This document shows, one piece after another, positions 39,469 through 47,300 of a stretch of DNA of 64,000 nt. Source of the stretch: DAOTXN01 sp034435435. Lineage in GTDB: Bacteria; Chloroflexota; Anaerolineae; S140-20. Every line of letters starts with the position of its first letter. Position 1 is the first letter of the stretch. The stretch covers positions 62,001-126,000 of the forward strand of contig DAOTXN010000135.1 of NCBI GenBank assembly GCA_034435435.1. Reading direction: 5' to 3'. The translations under genes and the position numbers were made by a program. Below the pieces are notes generated by a model. That model had not been told where the DNA came from. It saw nothing but the letters and a program-made list of their open reading frames with translations, and searched no databases.

Positions 39469-40227
39469 CTATTGTGGCGCGTCGGGCGCGGGGGCGGTTG
39501 GCTGTGTCTCCGGTGCAGGCTGGTCCTGCGCCTCCTTCTCTGACGCCAGACCCAGTCGCCGTCGCCGCTCGTCCAGTTGATCGTCTACCTGGATTTGCTC
39601 CACCTGTGCCAGCGCCTCCAGGTCCGCCTGTTGGATCAGCTCCTGGCGGGCCTGGGCCTCGGCAAAGCGCCGGTAAATGTCGTCGGCGATCAGCGCCACC
39701 TGGGTGTCGCCGCCCATTCCGCGCAGGGCCTCCAGCGTCAGCTCCACCCGCTCGACGCTGCGATAGGCCCGCGCCAGGACCAACAGCGATTCCATCCGAG
39801 GTCGGCTGTCCTCTAACGTCTCGGCGCGCAGTTTTAGCTCGGCCTGCTGGCGGGTCAGTATCTCATACTGGCCCTGTTGGCGCTCGATCTGAGCCTGAGT
39901 CGCGGCGACCAGCTCGCGCGTGGCTTCCAACTCGGCCTGGGCCACCATCATCCGCTCGGAAGTGGGCGCGGCGCCCTCGGTCGCCAGCCGTTCCAGGCGC
40001 TGCTCCAGGCGGGCCAATTTTTCCTGGTGCTCGGCCAGGCGACGCTCGTTGGCGCGCGCGGCGGCGTACATATTGACCGCCGCTTCTTCTACGTGGGCAA
40101 TGGCGGCGTGCATATCGCGCACATCCGCATCGAACATCACCAGCGAATTGCTCTCCAGCGCCCGGTCCACCAGGCGGTGCAAATTGCCGCGAATCAAATC
40201 GTCCAACCGTTCGAGAATTGAGGTCAT
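39469..40227 (-). CDS. PspA/IM30-like coiled-coil protein
   Basis: 252 residues with a PspA/IM30-type layout: TSILERLDDLIRGNLHRLVD (N-terminal amphipathic helix), then a long coiled coil (AARANERRLAEHQEKLARLE, VAATQAQIERQQGQYEILTR), a second helical section and a Gln/Pro-rich tail. PspA-like proteins bind and stabilise membranes as ESCRT-III-like assemblies. It lies between the decarboxylase and IPK genes and is probably co-transcribed with them. The start at ATG 40227 follows AGGAGA; a frame to 40305 has no ribosome-binding site. Confidence 0.75.
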   Translation of the reverse strand: MTSILERLDDLIRGNLHRLVDRALESNSLVMFDADVRDMHAAIAHVEEAAVNMYAAARANERRLAEHQEKLARLEQRLERLATEGAAPTSERMMVAQAELEATRELVAATQAQIERQQGQYEILTRQQAELKLRAETLEDSRPRMESLLVLARAYRSVERVELTLEALRGMGGDTQVALIADDIYRRFAEAQARQELIQQADLEALAQVEQIQVDDQLDERRRRLGLASEKEAQDQPAPETQPTAPAPDAPQ

Positions 40228-40326
40228 AAGTTTCTCCTGATAAGGAATTGTTCTTTCGGCATCATACAGCGGGTCGAATTCCCCTGCAACCCACCCAAGC
40301 GACACAAACCCGACATTCGTCTTCCG

Positions 40327-41124
40327 TCACTCCGAGATGCGGGTCCCGACGGGCAAGTCAGGCTCAAGCAACACTCGCGTCAGCAAGCCCGCTTCCAGGC
40401 CGGAAAAGATGTGCACGATCAGGCCCGGTTGGCGTTGAACCAGGGTGAGCATTTGCCGAACTTTGCTGAACATCCCACCGGTCACGTCGACGCCGTGCGA
40501 GCCGCCCAGGCTATCGATCAGCGCCGCGCTGTTTTGCGGCGTGACAGCGGCGACGATCTGGCCGTGCGGGCCGATTACCCCGGCCGTCTCGCCCAACAGC
40601 AAGATGCGCGCCGGAAGGAACTCGTGGGCCAGGTAGACCATGATCTCTTCGGTGGAGACGATCGTGCCGCCGCGCACCCGGTCCAGGGCCACGTCGCCCC
40701 GCGTCAGAGGGATCAGCCTTTCCTCTAGCGCCCGGCGCAGCGGCCCGCAATCCAGCGCGATCAGCTCCCCATCGTGACAGCGAGCCGAGGCGGACGGCTG
40801 GATCTCTAACACCGGCACACCTTGATCGATCAAGATGTCGGCCACGAGACGCCCCAGTCGCGCTGCGGCGGCAGCCACCTGCGCGTAACCAACCCATGCC
40901 TCTCGGCCGTGCACGCCCAGGCGCGTGCCAAAGCGCTTGCCCAGCCAGTGTCCGAAAGACCCCGAGCCGTGGCCCAGCAGCAGGTTCAGATCGGGCCGGG
41001 CGTCTAGCGCCTGGCGCACCTCGGCTGCCAGCCGCGCAATGACTTTGGGATGGGGCGTCTCCGGGCGCGTTTTATCGGTGATCAGCGACCCGCCCAATTT
41101 GACAAAGATTAACTCACCTTCCAT
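40327..41124 (-). CDS. Isopentenyl phosphate kinase
   Basis: 265-residue amino-acid-kinase fold protein. It phosphorylates isopentenyl phosphate to IPP, the last step of the alternative mevalonate pathway. Typical residues: LIFVKLGGSLITDK with the active-site lysine, LLLGHGSGSFGHWL with the catalytic-type histidine (GSGSFGH), GGTIVSTEEIMVYLA, and GVDVTGGMFSKVRQML. IPK is typical of Archaea and occurs in Chloroflexota. The next gene downstream on the strand encodes PspA, followed by the decarboxylase that would make its substrate if it acts on phosphomevalonate. Confidence 0.88.
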   Translation of the reverse strand: MEGELIFVKLGGSLITDKTRPETPHPKVIARLAAEVRQALDARPDLNLLLGHGSGSFGHWLGKRFGTRLGVHGREAWVGYAQVAAAAARLGRLVADILIDQGVPVLEIQPSASARCHDGELIALDCGPLRRALEERLIPLTRGDVALDRVRGGTIVSTEEIMVYLAHEFLPARILLLGETAGVIGPHGQIVAAVTPQNSAALIDSLGGSHGVDVTGGMFSKVRQMLTLVQRQPGLIVHIFSGLEAGLLTRVLLEPDLPVGTRISE

Positions 41125-41160
41125 ACGTAATGTCTCAGCGTTATTCCAGACTGCCTCGAC

Positions 41161-41189
41161 TGGTCGGTTTTACGATTTTCGGGTAAACT
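41161..41189 (+). promoter_or_regulatory. Promoter of the GNAT gene
   Basis: Weak -35-like TGGTCG (41161-41166), 17 bases and TAAACT (41184-41189). The ATG at 41197 is only eight bases beyond the -10 box, implying a leaderless mRNA. Confidence 0.5.
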
Positions 41190-41196
41190 AGAGCGC

Positions 41197-41751
41197 ATGG
41201 ACATCCCACAGCAAACACAACTGCCTTCAAGCTTTACCCTGGCCGATGGCCGGTCGGTCACGATTCGGCTCATGCGCCCCAGCGACGCCGCCTTGTTGGT
41301 GGATTTGTTCCACCACCTGTCCGAACGCTCCAAACGCTTGCGTTTTCACGCCTATACCGGCCAGTTGCCCCAAGAACGTATCTGGCGCGAGGCTGTTGCT
41401 CTATCTGACCTGGACCCACAGCGGCAGGCGGCGCTGGTGGCTGTTCTTCAAGACACAGCGGGCGAACACATCGTCGCCGTGGCCCGTCTGGCTCGCGCCG
41501 CCGCCGCCGACGTCAAGGCCGAAGCCGCTGTCGTGGTACGCGACGACCTGCAACGCATGGGGCTGGGCACACACTTGTTGATGCTATTGGTCCCCCTCGC
41601 CCGCTCGATGGGCATCCAGGAACTGTATGCCTGGGTGATGGCCGAAAATCGCCACATGCTGCAACTGCTGCAAAAAACTTCCTTGCCCACGCGCAGCGAG
41701 AACCAGTCAGGCGAGCTGCTTGTCTCGGTCTCGTTGATTCCACCGAGCTAA
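41197..41751 (+). CDS. GNAT acetyltransferase (Pat-like)
   Basis: 184 residues: LADGRSVTIRLMRPSDAALL at the start, HHLSERSKRLRFH, the acetyl-CoA-binding area VVVRDDLQRMGLGTHLLMLL (Q-x-x-G-x-G/A variant) and YAWVMAENRHMLQLLQK. The order resembles the GNAT domain of Pat-type protein lysine acetyltransferases, which sometimes carries a cNMP or NDP-forming CoA-ligase domain; here it stands alone. The substrate is unknown. It is likely a leaderless transcript. Confidence 0.85.
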   Translation: MDIPQQTQLPSSFTLADGRSVTIRLMRPSDAALLVDLFHHLSERSKRLRFHAYTGQLPQERIWREAVALSDLDPQRQAALVAVLQDTAGEHIVAVARLARAAAADVKAEAAVVVRDDLQRMGLGTHLLMLLVPLARSMGIQELYAWVMAENRHMLQLLQKTSLPTRSENQSGELLVSVSLIPPS

Positions 41752-41922
41752 CCTAAACCCGATTATAATCGAAACGGCATCACGCGCCAAGCTTCCACCG
41801 CGGCGCTTTTTTACGTCTCCTTTACTGCCAAATCACGAGAAACACGTTATACTTGAACAGATTTGACCCGATTTTTCCAAATCGGGGCAGGATGGGCAGC
41901 ACGCCCCTAGCAAGGAGACAGG

Positions 41923-44343
41923 ATGACAAAAAACGACAAACCGGACCTGCCGCGGCTTCTCAGTATCCAGCAGGCTGCACGCTATTTGGGTGTGAGCATC
42001 GCCACACTGCGGCGGATGGATCGGGAAGGTGTGCTGGCGCCGTTGCGCACAGCCGGCGGACACCGGCGCTACACGCGCGAGCTGCTAGAGGGTTATATTG
42101 CAGTCAAAGCCACGGATGGTTCCGCTCTTTTCGATTCGGACGCGCCGAGCGTCCAGCAATGTGTCGCCGAATTGGAAAAACAAAAGGCCGACCTGTGTCT
42201 TCAACTAGAAAAGGAAAGACAACAGCGCCAAACCCTCACTGCATTGAACCAGGCCGCCGCCATCATTAGCCAGTCCCTCGACCTGAGTCAGATTTTGACG
42301 CTGCTATTGGATCAACTGGAAAAGCTTGTGCCTTATGACAGCTCTACCATCCAGTTGTTGGAAAACGATACCTTGCAGGTCGTCGCCATGCGCGGTTTCC
42401 CGCCCGGCGTCACCCGCCGAGACATCACCTGGCAAGACGCCAAGCACCCCATGTGGCGCACGATTCTGACCAACCGTGCTCCTTTGATCATCTCGGATAC
42501 GCAGACTGACCCGCGCTGGATGCGTTTACCCAAACTGGAATACATCTGTTCCTGGATCGGTGTCCCCATCGTCGCGCGCGACTGGATTTGGGGCATTCTC
42601 ACCCTAGACAAGGCTGAGGCAAACTTTTATCGCCAAGAACACGCCGACTTGGCCGCGGCGGTGGCCCGTTATGCCGCAGCCGCCATCGAGAACGCACAAT
42701 TGTACGCTTCGGCTTATCACCTGGGGCAAGCGCACCAGACACGGGTGGCGCAATTGGCCTCTTTGCAGACCACCAGCCTCAAGCTCTCTTCTACTTTCGA
42801 GCTTGACAAAGTGTTGGAGACGCTGGCCGAAGGGGCGCTGGAACTTACGCCGGCTGCCGACGCCCACATCTATTTCTACAATCCCGACACTGAGGAATTT
42901 AGTTTTGGCACCGCGTTGTGGCGCGATGGGCGCCGAGAGCCGGCAGTCATCTCACCGCGCCCCGATGGACTGACCGCCACCGTCGCTCGTTACGGCAAGT
43001 CGCTGCTCATCGACGATGCCCCCAACCACCCATTATTTTCCGACCGCGTCTCCAGTCAATGGGGTGTGCACGCTGTGGCCGGTTTTCCTCTCAAGCGACA
43101 CGAGCGCGTCATTGGCGTCTTTAATATGACCTATCTGGCGCCTCACCATTTTACCCCCGACGAGGTGCGGATTCTGACGCTGCTGGCCGACCAGGCTACC
43201 GTCGCCATTGAGAACGCCCAGCTCTATCAAAAGATTCAACAATACTCCAAACATTTAGAGAGCGAGGTCGAAGCGCGCACGCGCCAGTTACGCCAGGAAA
43301 AAGAGCGCGCCGAGGTGATCCTGACCCACGCCGGCGACGGCATCGTGCTCACCGATGCCAGCGGCGCTATCGAATACGTCAATCCGAGCTGGGAATGGCA
43401 AAACGGCTATACAACGCAGCAAGTTCTGGGAAAAAATCCGAGCCTGCTCAAAAGCGGCGAGACCCCGCCTGAGACTTATGCCGAACTGTGGGGCGCGATC
43501 ACCGAGGGGCGCGTTTGGCGAGGGCACTTGCGCAATCGGCGCGCTGACGGCAGCGTTTATGACTGTGACTTGATCATTGCGCCGGTGATGAATGGCGAAG
43601 GCGAGATCGTGAATTTTGTCGGCGTGCAGCGCGACATCACCCGGCTGAAAGAGGTCGAACGGCTCAAAGACGCCTTTGTTTCCAACGTGTCGCACGAATT
43701 GCGCACGCCCATCACCAATCTCAAGCTATATCAAAATCTGCTCCAGCGAGGCGCTCCGGAGAAACGCGAGACCTATCTGCAAGTCATCGCTCGCGAGACG
43801 GCCCGCCTGGAACAACTCGTCAGCGATTTGTTGGACCTTTCGCGGCTGGATCGGGGCGTCGCCACGTTATCACTCGAGTGGCTCGATTTGAATGCGCTCG
43901 TCAACGACGTGGTCAATGGGCTGTCTAAACTGGCCGAACAACGGCATATTACACTCGAATTGACCCGCGCACCTGGCCTGCCCCCCATCCGAGTGGACAC
44001 GCAGAAAATTTTCCAGGCCTTGACCAACCTGGTCGTCAATGCTCTCAACTACACTCCTGCCGGTGGGCAGGTCCTCGTCGAGACAAGCCAGACGACCCAT
44101 CAAGGTCGGCCAGGTCTCAGCGTGGCCGTGCGCGACACGGGCATTGGGATTGCTTCCACCGAACTGGAACGTGTCTTTGAACGATTTTATCGAGGCAAGG
44201 CCGCCCGAGATCGGAACGTGCCGGGCACGGGCCTGGGTTTGCCCATCGCCCAGGAAATTGTCTCGCTACATAACGGTCATATCCAGGCCCAGAGTCAGAT
44301 CAAACAAGGCAGTACATTCACTGTCTGGTTGCCTCTGTCTTGA
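41923..44343 (+). CDS. Cytoplasmic histidine kinase with N-terminal MerR-type DNA-binding domain
   Basis: 806 residues, no TM helix. Residues about 9-62 are a MerR/excisionase-like winged helix: LLSIQQAARYLGVSIATLRR, REGVLAPLRTAGGHRRYTRE. A helical linker leads to GAF 1 (about 105-265) and GAF 2 (about 275-440), a coiled coil, and a PAS domain (about 465-585). The kinase core follows: H-box SNVSHELRTPITNLKLYQNL (His about 590), N-box LTNLVVNALNYT, DTGIGI, FERFYRGKAARDRNVPGTGL and GLPIAQEIV. A DNA-binding domain on a sensor kinase is unusual and suggests that it works on DNA directly. It starts behind AAGGAG. The second large kinase gene follows at once; no response regulator is adjacent. Confidence 0.88.
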   Translation: MTKNDKPDLPRLLSIQQAARYLGVSIATLRRMDREGVLAPLRTAGGHRRYTRELLEGYIAVKATDGSALFDSDAPSVQQCVAELEKQKADLCLQLEKERQQRQTLTALNQAAAIISQSLDLSQILTLLLDQLEKLVPYDSSTIQLLENDTLQVVAMRGFPPGVTRRDITWQDAKHPMWRTILTNRAPLIISDTQTDPRWMRLPKLEYICSWIGVPIVARDWIWGILTLDKAEANFYRQEHADLAAAVARYAAAAIENAQLYASAYHLGQAHQTRVAQLASLQTTSLKLSSTFELDKVLETLAEGALELTPAADAHIYFYNPDTEEFSFGTALWRDGRREPAVISPRPDGLTATVARYGKSLLIDDAPNHPLFSDRVSSQWGVHAVAGFPLKRHERVIGVFNMTYLAPHHFTPDEVRILTLLADQATVAIENAQLYQKIQQYSKHLESEVEARTRQLRQEKERAEVILTHAGDGIVLTDASGAIEYVNPSWEWQNGYTTQQVLGKNPSLLKSGETPPETYAELWGAITEGRVWRGHLRNRRADGSVYDCDLIIAPVMNGEGEIVNFVGVQRDITRLKEVERLKDAFVSNVSHELRTPITNLKLYQNLLQRGAPEKRETYLQVIARETARLEQLVSDLLDLSRLDRGVATLSLEWLDLNALVNDVVNGLSKLAEQRHITLELTRAPGLPPIRVDTQKIFQALTNLVVNALNYTPAGGQVLVETSQTTHQGRPGLSVAVRDTGIGIASTELERVFERFYRGKAARDRNVPGTGLGLPIAQEIVSLHNGHIQAQSQIKQGSTFTVWLPLS

Positions 44344-44353
44344 ATGCTCCAAA

Positions 44354-47300
44354 ATGGTAGAATTTCCTGAACCTATGGTCCTTGACCCGACAATATTTAA
44401 CACCGTCCAGGCGCTCATTGTAGGTCTGGATCCCGATGGCACGATCCGCTTCTTTAACGCCTATTGCGAGCAAATCACCGGTTGGCCGCGCCACGAAGCA
44501 TTAGGAAAAAACTGGTTCGAGCACTTTATCCCCGCCCGTCTGCGCTTGTCTATGCAGTCGATCCTGGCCGAGTTGCTTGAATCCACCCACACCGGCCCGG
44601 TCGAAAGCATCCTGCTCACCCGAACAGGCCAAGAGCGAGTGGTCGCGTGGCACAACACAGTGCTGCGCACTGAAAGCGGCAGGGTAACACTCGTCGTCGG
44701 CGCCGGCATTGACGTGACCGAGCAGCGCGAGGCCGAAAACATGCTGCACTCGCTCAATGCCGCTGCGATGGCCGTCCAGCAAGCCCGGAGTGAACAAGAG
44801 ATATTCGCTGTGACAGCCCAAGAACTCACGCGGCTGGGTTTCGAGTGCACGGTGCTACTGACCGATGCCGGGGAAAGCGATCTCGAAATCGTCTTTACTA
44901 CTTTTCCGGACGCCGATCTGGACAGGGCGGAACGGTTATTGGGGGCGGCGATATTGGGATACCATATCCCCGTTGCGTCGGTCCGAGAGTGGGATATCAT
45001 TCGCCGTGAACGGCGCGCTCTTTTGATCACTCAACCCGCCGCCCTCGTGCGTGAGATATTTTCCACCGCCGGAACCACTCTCGCCGAACAGGCGAGCCGA
45101 CTGCCCAAGTTGAGCCGATTAATCGTCGCGCCTATGACCATCGGGGCTACAATCCTGGGAGTGTTGACCGCCCATTCAGATCACGTGACCGAAGTCTATC
45201 TGCCGGGAATGACCGCCTTTGCTAACCAGGTTGCGGTCGCTCTACGCAACGCACGCCTGCATGCCGAGACGCAGCGTCGTGTCATCGAACAATCTACTCT
45301 GCTCGCAGCCAGCCGCATCGCCTCTTCTTCCCTGGATCTGCCACAGGTGTTGACTTGTCTGGCGGAGCACTTGTGCAAGGCCATAGACGCCACCAGTAGC
45401 TATATATGTGACTGGGATCCCGAAACAGATACCGCTACCGTGCTGGCCGAATACGTCGCGCCCGACGTGGCCGAGCAAGACTCGGACCTGGGTGTGACAT
45501 ACAATCTGGGGCGCGATTTCCCCGGCGCCAGCGAGATGCTGCGGCAGGCGCTGCCCCAAATTACTCACCGTGACGACCCCACCATCAGCGCTATAGAACG
45601 CGCCCACATGGAGCTATACGGCGCTCATACTACGCTGTTGATTCCTCTGGTCGTCAAAGAAGCCGTGATCGGCTTTGCCGAACTATGGGAGAGCCGCCGC
45701 CGGCGCGAATTCACGCCCCGCGAGATCGCGCTGTGTCAGGGCATTGCCCAGCACGTTGCCATCGCCATCGCCAACACCCGCTTGTTCGAGGCCGAGGCCC
45801 AACGCCGCAGAGAGGCTGAAACCTTACGCCAGATCACGTCTGTCTTGGCCTCCACACTCGATCTGGACCAGGTGCTAGATTTGATCCTGGAACAGCTGGC
45901 GCAAGTCATCCGCTACGACAGCGCGGCCGTGTTCTTACTCCAGAACGACAGGCTGGTTGTCACGGCCGGGCGGGGCTTCCCTGAACCCGAGCGTGTGATG
46001 GGCATGTCGTTCACAACGCAAGAAAACACACTGTTTCAGCACATCCAGACGACGCGAGCGCCTTTGGTTTTGCCGGACGCCCGGGCCGATCCACGGTTTT
46101 TTGGCAGAGGCGGCACCCACTACGTGCGGGGCTGGATGGGCATTCCGTTGATGGTCAAGGATCGAATTATCGGGCACGTCACGGTAGACAGCCGGCAACC
46201 CAACGCCTTTGACAACACAGATGCCACGCTGGTGCAGGCCTTTGCCAACCAGGCGGCCATCGCCATCGAAAACGCGCGTCTGTTCGAAGCGAACGAGCGT
46301 CGCTGGCGCGAAGCAGAGACCCTGCGCGCCGCTACCCAGGCCCTCAGCGCCACGCTAGACCTGCAACAAATCTTTGACCTGATCTTGAGCGAGCTCCAGC
46401 AAGTCGTACCTTACGACAGCGCCTCGGTGCAGGAACTCAAAGGTGAGCGTCTGGAGATCATCGGTGGGCGGGGCTTTCCCAATCTGGAGGAGTTGCTGGG
46501 TCTAAGTTTTGATCTAAGCGCCGCCGATCACCCCAATGGGCAAGTCATTCGCACCCGCGCCCCCTTGATTCTGGGCGACGCGCCGACCCACTATGATGAA
46601 TTTCACCGCGAGCCGCACGCCCAAGCCGCCATTCGCTCCTGGTTGGGTGTGCCGCTGCTATTTGGCGACCAGGTCATCGGTATGATCACCCTCGACAAGC
46701 GCGAGTCGGGCTTTTACAACGAGGAACACGTCCGCCTGGCGCTGGCTTATGCTGCCCAGGCCGCCATCGCCGTCGAAAACGCCCGCCTGTTCCAAACCGA
46801 GCGCGCCCAGGCGCAACGCCAGGCCGCCCTTTCTCGCCTGAGCGCCGACCTGGCGGCCACGCTGGAGGTGGACCAGGTGTGTTGGCGCGTGGTCAACGGC
46901 TTACACGCCACGCTGGGATACCGCTTTATTGGTCTTTTCTTGCTAGACCAGGCCACCGGTGAGCGGGTATTGGCCGCTACGGTCGGCTGGCCTACCGCCC
47001 CACCCGTCAATTGGCGTCTGCCTCCTGGCCACGGGTTGAGCGAGCGCCCACTTTGGGATGGCCAATTGCACTATTCGCCCGATGTGAGCCAGGAACCTAG
47101 TTATGTCCCTGGGCTGGGCGGCTCTGAAGTGGATGTACCTCTAAAATTGGGCGAGCAGATACTCGGCGTGCTGGCTGTGGAGAGCGCCAAAACGCATGAC
47201 TTTGATCAGCACGATTTCGAGGTGCTCACCGCGGCAGCCAACCAGTCCGCTGTGGCTATCCAGAACGCCCGACTATATGAGACCCAGCGCCAACAAGCCG

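Noticed and set aside
44039..44353. Upstream start of the seven-GAF kinase
   Set aside because: It would lie inside the coding part of the preceding kinase and in the wrong frame.
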